Below are positions 34,424 through 43,633 of a stretch of 43,707 bases of DNA, in pieces. The notes beneath the pieces were generated by a model. It saw only the letters and a list, made by a program, of their open reading frames with translations, was not told the DNA's origin and did no database searches. Numbering within the stretch: position 1 is the stretch's first letter; each line of letters starts with the position of its first letter. Made by a program: the position numbers and the translations under genes. The stretch comes from Loigolactobacillus zhaoyuanensis. Its GTDB lineage: Bacteria > Bacillota > Bacilli > Lactobacillales > Lactobacillaceae. Where the stretch lies: positions 1-43,707 of the forward strand of contig NZ_RHOE01000017.1 of assembly GCF_003946385.1 (NCBI RefSeq). Direction: 5' to 3'.

Positions 34424-35812
34424 ATGAAAAATAGTACAGAGACTAAACGCTTGCCGATCATGGCTGGCCTGCTTATTGGTGGCTTCATTGGTATGTTTAG
34501 TGAAACGGCGCTTAATATTGCCTTGTCCCCCTTAACAGCTAAATTAGGGGTATCCGCCGGCACAATTCAGTGGCTGGTTATTGGTTATTTGTTAATGGTG
34601 GGCATTGTTTTACCACTTTCAGGATTATTAACGCGCTGGTTTACGACGCGACAATTATTGATTTTTGCGTTATGCGATTTTATTGTTGGCGCGTTGATCT
34701 CGGCTTTATCATCAACGTTTATGTTCTTATTTATTGGCCGGTTGATTCAAGGTATTGGCACCGGAATTCTGCTACCACTGATTTTTACGGTGGCTTTAGC
34801 AATCTATCCTATAGATAAACGGGGCTCCGCGATGGGCTTGATCGGCCTAACTATCATGTTTGCACCCGCGCTTGGGCCAACGGTGGCTGGATTGATTCTT
34901 GGTGTTTTATCATGGCAGTTTATTTTTTGGGTCATGATCCCATTTTTGATCATCGCTTTACTCATCGCAATCAAATTCACTGAAAATGTAATGACGATCA
35001 CCAAGCCACATGTTGATATATTATCGATTATTTTGTCGACGATCGGCTTTGGTGGTGTTGTGATCGGAATTAGCTTAGCCAGTGATCAAGGCTGGACTTC
35101 AGCCATTGTTCTAGGCAGTTTAGTAGTGGGCATTATTGCGTTATTTTTCTTTGTCCGGCGGCAATTAAAGTTAACGGAACCCATTTTAAGCGTTAAAGCT
35201 TTCGCCCATGGTGGTTTTTCGTTAGGCACTGGCCTGGTGATGATCGATTTCATGATCATTATGTCAGCGATGTATTTATTACCAATTTATTGGCAAAAAG
35301 GGTTATTAGTGCCAGTGGCTTTAACTGGGATGTTAATGTTGCCCGGCGGCTTATTTAACGCCTTAGTTTCATCGATTTCCGGGCGCCTATACGATAATGT
35401 AGGTCCACGGCGGCCCGCGATGCTAGGTTTTCTCGTGAGTACCATTGGGGCGTTAATGTTATTTTTCAGTCAGGCTGATTCCAGTTATTTTTATGTTGTG
35501 TGTGCACACGTTATTTTAATGATCGGTGCACCGTTGGCGATGTCACCAGCGCAGACTCATGGACTAAACGCATTGCCACGACAATTATCACCTGATGGTA
35601 GTAGTATTATGAACACATTAGAACAAATTTGTGGCGCGATCGCGACGGCCTTAGCAACTAGTTTACTGGGTGCCGGTGAAGCAGCTAGTAGCGCTACTGG
35701 TGCTGTAAAAGTTACCAGTGGAACGCATTATGGTTTCGCGTTGACAGTTGGGTTAGCAGTGATCGGTTTTGCATTGACCTTTGCTTTACCACGAAAACAA
35801 AACGATCAATAG
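34424..35812 (+). CDS. DHA2-family multidrug efflux transporter (14 TM)
   Basis: This 462-residue integral membrane drug:H+ antiporter resembles LmrB/EmrB-type exporters. About fourteen hydrophobic segments can be counted. The MFS motifs are visible: GRLIQGIGTGILLPLIFTVA (motif B) and GLTIMFAPALGPTVAGLIL (antiporter motif C). An in-frame ATG at 34361 would add 21 poorly hydrophobic residues without a ribosome binding site. ATG 34424 follows AGAGGA and gives MKNSTETKRLPIMAG, the usual short cytoplasmic start. The drug specificity cannot be read from sequence. No local regulator is adjacent; the TetR gene at 38020 is four genes away. Confidence 0.92.
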   Translation: MKNSTETKRLPIMAGLLIGGFIGMFSETALNIALSPLTAKLGVSAGTIQWLVIGYLLMVGIVLPLSGLLTRWFTTRQLLIFALCDFIVGALISALSSTFMFLFIGRLIQGIGTGILLPLIFTVALAIYPIDKRGSAMGLIGLTIMFAPALGPTVAGLILGVLSWQFIFWVMIPFLIIALLIAIKFTENVMTITKPHVDILSIILSTIGFGGVVIGISLASDQGWTSAIVLGSLVVGIIALFFFVRRQLKLTEPILSVKAFAHGGFSLGTGLVMIDFMIIMSAMYLLPIYWQKGLLVPVALTGMLMLPGGLFNALVSSISGRLYDNVGPRRPAMLGFLVSTIGALMLFFSQADSSYFYVVCAHVILMIGAPLAMSPAQTHGLNALPRQLSPDGSSIMNTLEQICGAIATALATSLLGAGEAASSATGAVKVTSGTHYGFALTVGLAVIGFALTFALPRKQNDQ

Positions 35813-35816
35813 CGTG

Positions 35817-35861
35817 AAGCGCGTTATTTCTAGCAATTTTTGTTAGGAACAACGCTTTTTT
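35817..35861 (+). terminator. Terminator after the efflux gene
   Basis: AAGCGCGTTATTTCTAGC (35817-35834) pairs imperfectly with GTTAGGAACAACGCTT (35842-35857) followed by a T-run. Confidence 0.7.
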
Positions 35862-35936
35862 TGTTCAATTATCGTCATAAATACTTATTTTCTGCTATCA
35901 TTAAGTATAAAATCGGGTGAAAGAGGTTACCAGTTA

Positions 35937-37082
35937 ATGGATAAGCGCAAAGCATTGAAAATATTGCAAGATCTATTGAAAATTAAATCGGTGAATAATC
36001 ATGAAGCCCAAGTGGCTGACTATATTAAATTATTGTTTGATCAATATCCAGCGGCGCAAGTCACTGAAGTTAATTATGCGCCAGGCCGTTCCAATTTAGT
36101 GATCACATTACATGGTGATCAGCCGGGTAAAACATTAGGCTTAGCCGGACACTTAGATGTAGTTTCACCTGGCGATGTAACAGCTTGGCAGCATCCGCCA
36201 TTTGCTGGTGAAATGGACGCTGATAACGTCTACGGTCGCGGTGCCAGCGACATGAAAGGCGGCTTAGCAGCCTTGATCAATGTGTTATTAGATCTATTGG
36301 CTGAAAAGCGCAGTTTTGCCGGCACGATTCGTTTATTTGCTACTGTTGGCGAGGAAACTGGTAACTATGGGGCTGCTCAATTGACGCATCAGGGTTTTGC
36401 TGACGAGCTGGATGCATTGATCGTGGCTGAACCTAGTCAGTTGCAAGTGGAATATACCCATCGTGGTGTGATCGATTATGAGTTGGCGGCTGAGGGTAAG
36501 GCGGCTCATAGCGCTGATCCAGCGGCTGGTAACAATGCAATCGATCAATTATTCCGCTTTTATCAAGCGCTAACTGCTTTAATGGCGCAGAAAACAGCAG
36601 TCGATCCTGTTTTGGGACCGTTGCTCCATAATGTGACCCAGATTGCTGGCGGTGAACAGATCAATTCAATTCCAGCACGGGCGCGCTTATATGGTAATAT
36701 TCGCACTACACCGTTGTACCCTAATCAGCCATTGATGGCAGAAATCGATGCTTTAGTGGCGCAATTGAATCAAGCACCAGAAAATAAATTGACCTTAACG
36801 TATCATTATCCAGAGAGTCCACTTCCAGGTAATCCACAGGCGCCATTTGTTCAGTTATTCCACCAGGTTGCTAGCAATACGCTTGGCCAGCCGGTGGAGA
36901 TAGTCGGTAACGGTGGTGCCACCGATGCATCTGAATTTATTCGTGCCGCGCAGAAGTTCCCGGTAGTTATTTTTGGTCCGGGGAACGCTAGCGGGCATCA
37001 AGTTGACGAATATATCGCCATCAAGGATTATTTGGCGGCGATCACGATTTATCAACAAGTGATTTTACAATTTCTACGGTAA
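35937..37082 (+). CDS. M20-family metallopeptidase (ArgE/DapE type)
   Basis: This 381-residue cytoplasmic di-zinc amidohydrolase belongs to the M20 family. Zinc and catalytic residues are visible: H72 and D74 (GHLDVVSPGD), D105 (GRGASDMKGG), E139/E140 (VGEETGN), E165 (VAEPSQ) and the C-terminal His in NASGHQVDEY. The lid/dimerisation domain is in the middle (about 175-290). It is often named succinyl-diaminopimelate desuccinylase or ArgE-like deacylase; lactobacillus members act on short N-acyl amino acids or peptides. The substrate is not set by neighbours. Start ATG follows GAAAGAGG. Confidence 0.9.
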   Translation: MDKRKALKILQDLLKIKSVNNHEAQVADYIKLLFDQYPAAQVTEVNYAPGRSNLVITLHGDQPGKTLGLAGHLDVVSPGDVTAWQHPPFAGEMDADNVYGRGASDMKGGLAALINVLLDLLAEKRSFAGTIRLFATVGEETGNYGAAQLTHQGFADELDALIVAEPSQLQVEYTHRGVIDYELAAEGKAAHSADPAAGNNAIDQLFRFYQALTALMAQKTAVDPVLGPLLHNVTQIAGGEQINSIPARARLYGNIRTTPLYPNQPLMAEIDALVAQLNQAPENKLTLTYHYPESPLPGNPQAPFVQLFHQVASNTLGQPVEIVGNGGATDASEFIRAAQKFPVVIFGPGNASGHQVDEYIAIKDYLAAITIYQQVILQFLR

Positions 37083-37085
37083 ATA

Positions 37086-37132
37086 AAAACGTCTCAGCGC
37101 TATGTTTTAATAGCGGCGAGACGTTTTTTATC
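37086..37132. terminator. Bidirectional terminator between the peptidase and phosphatase genes
   Basis: AAAAACGTCTC-AGCGCTA and TAGCGGC-GAGACGTTTTT pair in a 17-bp stem with one mismatch. Confidence 0.9.
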
Positions 37133-37134
37133 GA

Positions 37135-37941
37135 TCAAGCTGTTAGATAGATTTGGCGTAGTTCGTTCAAATCATGATCAGTTAGTTGTAAGCCTTCATG
37201 CAAATAATTATTTAAATTACCGGATTCTTGTTTCACTTGATCCAGCGCAGTTGCTAGATAATCCGCGTGTACGCTGAGTAATGAGCGAAGATTTGCAAGC
37301 GTATCGGGGGTAGCGTGCTGTGCTTTCAACTCATTTAAGCGGGCATCAATATGTGGTGCCGCAATCGTGTTGGTCAGTAGATAATCCGTTTTGATCGTTT
37401 TAGCATCCACGCCTAACGCAGTCATGAAAAAGACTGCTGCCATTCCAGTGCGATCCTTACCGGCAGTGCAATGAAATAGTGTGGCCGCACCATCAGTGGT
37501 ATTGGCCAATAAAATCTCGAAGAACTGATGATAAATTTGCTTAGCGTGTGGTTCAGCGATCATGTTGCGGTAGACCGTCTTCATGTGTTCATGACCATGA
37601 TTTGGATTGCCTTGATACTCAATTTCTAATTATTTTAGCGATTGTGAATTTTGAGTTTGATCATAATCGAAGACCGGTAAGTACTTGTAAGTAGCGTTGG
37701 TCGGTACTTTATCCGGTGCTTGCTTGACTTCATCGGCGGAGCGCAGGTCAACATCAATCCGCGTGCCGTAATTGTCAAGGTAGGTGAGATCCGCTTGATT
37801 AAGTGGCGCTAGTCGTCCTGATCGGAGCACTTTATGGTATTTAATGTGCTGATCATTCATGGCTTGATAGCCACCTAATTCGCGAAAGTTACTGCCGCTG
37901 GTAATCGGTAATGCGCGTAAATCAGTTGCTTCTGTTGTCAT
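37135..37941 (-). pseudogene. Tyrosine/serine phosphatase interrupted by one in-frame stop
   Basis: The gene encodes a cytoplasmic dual-type protein phosphatase (Y_phosphatase3 family). The N-terminal half has SGSNFRELGGYQAM, SGRLAPLNQADL and DVDLRSADEV. The C-terminal half has the active-site loop HCTAGKDRTG with the catalytic Cys and Arg. The two halves are in the same frame, separated only by a TAA at 37630-37632 (codon about 104 from the chosen start). Residues continue sensibly after it (LEIEYQGNPNHGHEHMKTVY). A single base change would restore the gene. The start ATG 37941 follows AAGGGA; an ATG at 37959 overlaps that ribosome binding site. The C-half could restart at ATG 37584 but would lack the N-terminal fold. 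Confidence 0.85.
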
Positions 37942-38019
37942 CCATTCCAATCCCTTCATTAAAGCCTTATGCTGCTACTTTAACACAAATGGACACTAAA
38001 ATCTGTATCCAATCTGCGG

Positions 38020-38628
38020 TCAATCGTCGAGGACTTCAATTCCGAGCACGGTTAAATGACCGTTGGCAATTAATTGAATGACTAACTTGGCCATATGCTC
38101 TGGTGAAAAATCGCTATCGGCGTGGACCCACCAATTAACGGTGCCAATAAAAATAGAAGTCATGTAAGAAATGATAAAGTCAGTTGGAATCTTCTTCTTA
38201 TTGTGGGTGATCAATAAATGGGCGAAAATTTCGGCATAACGTTGCGTCAACAAATCATGAAGTAGTTCGGATAAACGATTCGCATTGGCGCCGTCTAACG
38301 CTAACGCGTAAAACTGACGATTAGTTTTGATTTCGGTAAATAATTGGGTCAGCAGGTGAGTAACTGTTTTTAATTTGATTTGGTTGCCAGTGATATTGCT
38401 GGTATCAAGAATTTTAAGAAAAGGGACCATGCTAGTCGTGAAAATTTGGTCATAAAGATCTTGTTTGTCCTTAAAATGGGCGTAAAAAGTGGTTCGATTG
38501 ATCATGGCTTTATCAGCGATCTCTTGAATGGTTACGGCTTCAAAGCCTTCAGCTTCAACCAACTGCATGAATGCAGAGAAAATCATTTTTTTTGTACGGA
38601 AAACACGTAAATCAACTTTTTTAGCCAT
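38020..38628 (-). CDS. TetR-family transcriptional regulator
   Basis: This is a 202-residue regulator with an N-terminal TetR helix-turn-helix (AFMQLVEAEGFEAVTIQEIADKAMINRTTFYAHFKDKQDLYDQIF) and a C-terminal TetR_C-like domain. It resembles the DhaS/YfiR-like group by general pattern only. The frame opens at 38655, but GGAGACC precedes the ATG at 38628, giving MAKKVDLRVFRTKKM. It is divergent from the large activase gene with 471 bases between, so it may control that gene, itself, or both. The ligand is unknown. Confidence 0.88.
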   Translation of the reverse strand: MAKKVDLRVFRTKKMIFSAFMQLVEAEGFEAVTIQEIADKAMINRTTFYAHFKDKQDLYDQIFTTSMVPFLKILDTSNITGNQIKLKTVTHLLTQLFTEIKTNRQFYALALDGANANRLSELLHDLLTQRYAEIFAHLLITHNKKKIPTDFIISYMTSIFIGTVNWWVHADSDFSPEHMAKLVIQLIANGHLTVLGIEVLDD

Positions 38629-39099
38629 TTTAAGGTCTCCATTTCTTTGAAACAAGCTATCTTCTAAAATACATTTACATTAAGTGGGTCACAAAACTTT
38701 AGTGAATTTAGAGTTCAAACCTAACTGAGGAATTGTTTAGTCATACTTTGAATAAGTGCCGCGGTTATTTCTAATTGAGAACGATTTTCAATTGTGAATA
38801 AAATAGCTAACTGCGTTTTAAAATCAAACTATTTTTTTAAAAAATAGCCAACGTTTCGTTTTAATCCGTTGTTTATCACACAAATTGGCGGAAATTGCTG
38901 ATTGAATTTTTTTTGTGAAGTCGTAAACTAAACACAAATAGTATAACAGACATTCTGTTGGATATTCAACAGGTGTTCGTTATCTAAGTTGAATAGAAAT
39001 TAAAAAATAGTTTGATTTGAATTTAGTTAGCGTAAATGTGTTAAAAAAGTAGTGGCTGAATATTTTTTTAACGCGCTGCAATCAAGAGGAGGATTCGCG
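38629..39099. other. Divergent intergenic region with an 18-bp palindrome
   Basis: This 471-base gap is AT-rich and noncoding. CTGTTG-GATATT-CAACAG at 38955-38972 is a perfect inverted repeat 128 bases before the activase start. Its size suits a TetR dimer site, so the neighbouring regulator is a candidate binder. No convincing promoter pair was found for the large gene. Confidence 0.45.
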
Positions 39100-42000
39100 A
39101 TGACGGAGAAACTTTATGGTGGCATCGACGTCGGCTCGACGACAGTTAAGTTGGTTATTATGGACGCACAACAGCAGACACTCTTTGCCCGTTATGAGCG
39201 GCATTATTCAGACGTAAAAGCAGCAAGTGAACGTATATTGAAGGAAGCGATCCAAGAAATTGCACCGACGACACCGATCGCATTTACGATCACTGGTTCT
39301 GGTGGCATGGGCTTAGCTAATTTGTTGCAGCTGGAATTTGTGCAAGAAGTAATTGCTTGTACCAAAACAGTTGAGACACTGATTCCGCAAACTGATGTCA
39401 GTATTGAGCTCGGCGGTGAAGATGCCAAGATCACATTCTTTGGTGCTTCGTTAGAACAACGAATGAACGGTAGTTGTGCTGGTGGAACTGGCGCGTTTAT
39501 CGATCAAATGGCAACACTGCTGAAAACCGATGCCAATGGCCTAAATGAAATGGCTAAGGACTATCAAACGATTTATCCGATCGCTTCGCGGTGTGGCGTT
39601 TTTGCTAAAACAGATGTCCAGCCATTGATCAATGATGGTGCCCGTAAGGCTGATATTGCAGCAAGTATTTTTCAAGCGGTGGTCAATCAGACTATCGCTG
39701 GTTTGGCGTCGGGTCATAAAATTAAAGGCAAGGTCGCCTTTTTGGGCGGGCCACTATACTTCATGGATCAACTCCGCGCTCGATTCATTGATACTTTAAA
39801 TTTAGCACCTGAGGATGTTGTTTTCCCTAGTGATCCCCAATTATTTGTAGCTAAAGGCGCAGCTCTGTACGCAGAAAAACAGCCCGTGATCAATTTAGTG
39901 ACCTTACTTGATCGTTTGGAAAATGGGGACGATAAAGTCATGCAGCCATCGCGCTCATTGACGCCATTATTTAAAGATGATGATGAATTACAAGAATTCC
40001 GCAAACGTCATGCGCAAGCTAAGGTTGAAACTCGTGATTTAGCTAGCTATCGCGGTGTAGCTTTTCTTGGGATCGATGCGGGTTCAACCACGACCAAAGT
40101 TGCCTTGATGAGTACTGACCATAAATTGTTGTATACCTATTATGATAGCAATGATGGTGCGCCATTAGAAAAAACCGAAACAATTTTAACTGATCTGTAC
40201 TCTAAATTACCAGCGGATGTGACCATCGGTAAAGCTTGTGTTACCGGTTATGGTGAGCATTTAATCAAGAATGCATTAAAAGTTGATCTCGGTGAAGTTG
40301 AAACGGTGGCACATTACCGGGCGGCGCATTTCTTCCAGCCAGATGTTGATTTTATTTTAGATATTGGTGGCCAAGATATGAAGGCCATGACGGTTAAAAA
40401 TAACGCATTAACAACGATCAAGTTGAACGAAGCCTGTTCTTCTGGTTGTGGGTCGTTTATCGAAACTTTTGCGACTTCATTGAAATATGGGGTCAAAGAC
40501 TTCGCGCAGGCGGCACTATTGGCTCAGCATCCAGCTGATCTCGGTTCACGCTGTACGGTCTTCATGAACTCAAAAGTTAAGCAGGTTCAAAAAGAGGGCG
40601 CAACCATCGGTGATATTTCTGCTGGGTTGTCGATGTCGGTTATCAAAAATGCTTTGTTCAAAGTTATTAAATTACGGCGCGCTGAAGATCTAGGTAAACA
40701 TATTGTTTGCCAAGGCGGGACCTTCTATAATGAAGCTGTTTTGCGGGCCTTTGAACAAATCTCTGGCCGTGAAGTGATTCGGCCGAACATTGCCGGCTTA
40801 ATGGGTGCTTATGGTGCGGCTTTGATTGCTGAAACTGCCTATGCAACGGGCGATGAAACCACATTATTAGATACCAAGGATATGCAGGATTTAACCTTCA
40901 AAAAAGAATTCATGCATTGCGGCTTGTGTGAAAATAACTGCGCATTAACGATCACGATTTGTAGTGACGGTCGCCGCTTTGTTACTGGTAATCGTTGTGA
41001 ACGCGGTGAAGCCCGCGGGATGAAGCAACGGGTACCTAAGGATAACGGTAAAATTAATTTAGTCCAAGAAAAGTATAAGTTATTGTTCGGCTATCGCCCA
41101 TTACGTAAAAAAGAAGCTCGTGGCGTGATCGGGATTCCCCGCGTTTTAAATATGTATGATGATTACCCAATGTGGCAAACTTTCTTTACTAAGTTAGGCA
41201 TCCGTGCTGTTTTGTCACCTAAAGGTAGCAAGAAACAATTTGAATCGGGGATTGAAACAATTCCCAGTGATACAGTTTGCTACCCAGCAAAGCAGGTCCA
41301 TGGCCATATCCAAGCGCTGATCAACAAGGGTGTTAAAACTATTTTTTATCCAGGAATCGTCTACGGCCAAGTCGAAAATAAGGACGCACAAAATCATTTT
41401 AATTGTCCAATTGTCCAGTCCTACCCAGATGTTATTCGTAACAACGTGGATGAAATTCGGGAAGGAAAAGTCGATTATCGGAACCCATTCTTAAATCTTG
41501 GTGATCGTAATTCGACCGCGCGTAATTTGTATGAAACGTTTAAAGACTTTGGTGTGACTGAAGACGAGGTTAAAGTGGCCTTGGATGCTGGTTATGCTGA
41601 GTTAGCTCATTTCAGACAGCAAATTCAGGATCGCGGCGAGGATACCTTACGGATGCTGAAACAAACCGGCGAACGGGGCATTGTTTTAGCTGGCCGGCCA
41701 TATCATTTGGATCCAGAAATCAATCACGGCATCGCTGAAATCATCACCGCCGAAGGGTTCCATGTGTTGACCGAAGATTCCATCGCTCATTTAGGCGATG
41801 TCAAAGGCTTACGCGTGGTCAATCAGTGGGTCTACCATTCACGCTTGTACGCAGCAGCGCGAGTTGCAGCTCGTGATCCACAACTAGAATTCGTTCAATT
41901 GAACTCCTTTGGTTGTGGTTTGGACGCAATCGATACTGATCAGGTTGAAGAAATTTTAACGCAGTATAATCGTTTGTATACTTGTCTGAAGATCGACGAA

Positions 42001-43413
42001 GGAACAAATATGGGCGCCGTCCGTATTCGTTTACGTTCGTTAAAAGCAGCGGTCGCTGAACGGCGGCGGCGCTCGATCATGCCAGAAAAATTGTATGAAG
42101 ATGACAAGCCGGTACAATTCACTGAGGATATGCGCAAAGACAAATATACGTTGTTAATGCCAATGATGTCACCAATTCATCAACAAGGATTAGTTGACGT
42201 GGCACTACAAGCATCTGGTTATAATGTGGTCAATTTACCGATGGATGATCGGCATGCGATCGATGAAGGTCAGAAGTTCGTTAATAATGATGCCTGCTTC
42301 CCAGCGATTATTTCAATTGGTCAAATGCTAGAAGCTTTGCAAAGTGGTAAATATGATCTCGATCATACTGCTGTTATGATGACGCAAACTGGTGGTGGTT
42401 GCCGTGCGACTAACTATATTCCACTGATCCGTAAAGCCTTGAAAGATGCTGGTTTCGCACAAGTGCCAGTAGTTTCCATGTCATTGGGTAATCAAGGTGT
42501 TGAGGAAACGGCTGGCTTTAAGTTGACCTTGCCATTATTGAAGCGTGTAGCTTTAGCGTTCTTGTACGGTGATTTGTTTGAGCGCGTGGTTTACCGCACC
42601 CGACCATATGAAAAAACGCCTGGTGAAATCGACAAAATGCATGACCAGTGGCTGAAATTAGTTCAGCCGAGTGTGATCAAAGGCAGCTTCCGTGAATTTA
42701 AACGGAATGTGCAGCAAATCGTCAAAGACTTTGATACTGTGCCATTGCAACAATTATCCAAGCCCAAAGTTGGTTTAGTCGGTGAGATCTTAGTTAAGTA
42801 TTCACCGATCGCGAATAATAACATTGTACGTTTATTGGAGCAAGAAGGCGCAGAAGCAGTAGTGCCCGATATTGTTGGTTTTATGAATTACTCATTATAC
42901 AATCAAATTTATCGTTATCAGCAATTTGGATTTGCCAAGAAGTCAGAGGTTTTAGCTGAAATGGCACTGAAATTGATCAAGTGGTGTGAAAAACCATTGC
43001 AAAAGGCTTTAACCGCATCTACTCGTTTTGAGGGGATAGCGGCAATTGAAAGCTTAGCTGATGATGCCAGCAAGATCTTGTCATTAGGCAATCAAACTGG
43101 TGAAGGCTGGTTCTTGACTGGTGAGATGATCGAATTGCTTAAGGGCGGCGTTGACAATATTATTTGTATGCAACCTTTTGGCTGTTTACCTAATCATGTA
43201 GTTGGTAAAGGGGTCGTCAAAGAATTACGTCATCAATACCCACAAGCTAACATTGCCCCAATCGATTACGATCCTGGTGTTTCAATTGTGAATCAGTTGA
43301 ACCGAATTCGTTTAATGTTAGCCACTGCTAATAAAAATTTAGCAACTCAGTCAACCGTGATGACCACAATGAATAGTGGCCACAAACTTTCAACTGTTGG
43401 CTCACAAGTATAG
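39100..43413 (+). CDS. Giant 2-hydroxyacyl-CoA dehydratase activase/dehydratase-like fusion protein
   Basis: This 1437-residue protein joins two BadF/BcrA-type activase domains to dehydratase-related modules. Domain 1 (about 5-265) has the ATPase motif GGIDVGSTTVKLV and Cys126 (NGSCAGGTG) and Cys165 (SRCGVF), which match the cysteines that hold the bridging 4Fe-4S cluster in HgdC. Domain 2 (about 320-590) repeats GIDAGSTTTKVAL with NEACSSGCGSF and SRCTVF. A cysteine-rich stretch (CGLCENNC, about 607-640), a DUF2229 domain (about 670-890) and an HgdB-like C-terminal part follow. The family is known in Firmicutes but has no settled function, and no HgdA/HgdB dehydratase is nearby. The frame opens at 39052, but AGAGGAGG precedes ATG 39100. 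Confidence 0.9.
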   Translation: MTEKLYGGIDVGSTTVKLVIMDAQQQTLFARYERHYSDVKAASERILKEAIQEIAPTTPIAFTITGSGGMGLANLLQLEFVQEVIACTKTVETLIPQTDVSIELGGEDAKITFFGASLEQRMNGSCAGGTGAFIDQMATLLKTDANGLNEMAKDYQTIYPIASRCGVFAKTDVQPLINDGARKADIAASIFQAVVNQTIAGLASGHKIKGKVAFLGGPLYFMDQLRARFIDTLNLAPEDVVFPSDPQLFVAKGAALYAEKQPVINLVTLLDRLENGDDKVMQPSRSLTPLFKDDDELQEFRKRHAQAKVETRDLASYRGVAFLGIDAGSTTTKVALMSTDHKLLYTYYDSNDGAPLEKTETILTDLYSKLPADVTIGKACVTGYGEHLIKNALKVDLGEVETVAHYRAAHFFQPDVDFILDIGGQDMKAMTVKNNALTTIKLNEACSSGCGSFIETFATSLKYGVKDFAQAALLAQHPADLGSRCTVFMNSKVKQVQKEGATIGDISAGLSMSVIKNALFKVIKLRRAEDLGKHIVCQGGTFYNEAVLRAFEQISGREVIRPNIAGLMGAYGAALIAETAYATGDETTLLDTKDMQDLTFKKEFMHCGLCENNCALTITICSDGRRFVTGNRCERGEARGMKQRVPKDNGKINLVQEKYKLLFGYRPLRKKEARGVIGIPRVLNMYDDYPMWQTFFTKLGIRAVLSPKGSKKQFESGIETIPSDTVCYPAKQVHGHIQALINKGVKTIFYPGIVYGQVENKDAQNHFNCPIVQSYPDVIRNNVDEIREGKVDYRNPFLNLGDRNSTARNLYETFKDFGVTEDEVKVALDAGYAELAHFRQQIQDRGEDTLRMLKQTGERGIVLAGRPYHLDPEINHGIAEIITAEGFHVLTEDSIAHLGDVKGLRVVNQWVYHSRLYAAARVAARDPQLEFVQLNSFGCGLDAIDTDQVEEILTQYNRLYTCLKIDEGTNMGAVRIRLRSLKAAVAERRRRSIMPEKLYEDDKPVQFTEDMRKDKYTLLMPMMSPIHQQGLVDVALQASGYNVVNLPMDDRHAIDEGQKFVNNDACFPAIISIGQMLEALQSGKYDLDHTAVMMTQTGGGCRATNYIPLIRKALKDAGFAQVPVVSMSLGNQGVEETAGFKLTLPLLKRVALAFLYGDLFERVVYRTRPYEKTPGEIDKMHDQWLKLVQPSVIKGSFREFKRNVQQIVKDFDTVPLQQLSKPKVGLVGEILVKYSPIANNNIVRLLEQEGAEAVVPDIVGFMNYSLYNQIYRYQQFGFAKKSEVLAEMALKLIKWCEKPLQKALTASTRFEGIAAIESLADDASKILSLGNQTGEGWFLTGEMIELLKGGVDNIICMQPFGCLPNHVVGKGVVKELRHQYPQANIAPIDYDPGVSIVNQLNRIRLMLATANKNLATQSTVMTTMNSGHKLSTVGSQV

Positions 43414-43441
43414 AAAAACGCCCAATTTGGGCGTTTTTTTG
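43414..43441 (+). terminator. Terminator after the activase gene
   Basis: AAAAACGCCCA and TGGGCGTTTTT form an 11-bp stem starting at the stop codon, followed by a T-run. Confidence 0.93.
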
Positions 43442-43541
43442 TTTGATAAAGTTGAGTCGTCAGCTGATAGCTGGTTCCCTAAAAGCTGATTTTACAGGCG
43501 TTATTCATCTATTCACGCTTAAAAAAGTAAAAGTTGCCATA

Positions 43542-43579
43542 GGTGATTGACAATTTATCGTAAGCGGTAAATAATCACC
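43542..43579. other. Hairpin in the right-hand intergenic region
   Basis: GGTGATT/AATCACC and ATTTATCG/CGGTAAAT form two stacked stems around a 4-base loop. There is no T-run and no partner gene in reach, so its role is unclear. Confidence 0.4.
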
Positions 43580-43585
43580 CGTTTT

Positions 43586-43633
43586 AAAAAGACAACCAAA
43601 CTTCTCGATTTTGAGAAATCTGGTTGTCTTTTG
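43586..43633 (-). terminator. Terminator of the minus-strand gene at the right edge
   Basis: AAAAGACAACCA (43587-43598) and TGGTTGTCTTTT (43621-43632) pair exactly, with an inner TTCTC/GAGAA stem. It directly follows the minus-strand stop codon at 43634-43636. Confidence 0.85.

Noticed and set aside
37135-37959. Two separate genes for the phosphatase halves
   Set aside because: Both halves belong to one known domain, lie in the same frame, and the second has no own ribosome binding site at ATG 37584.
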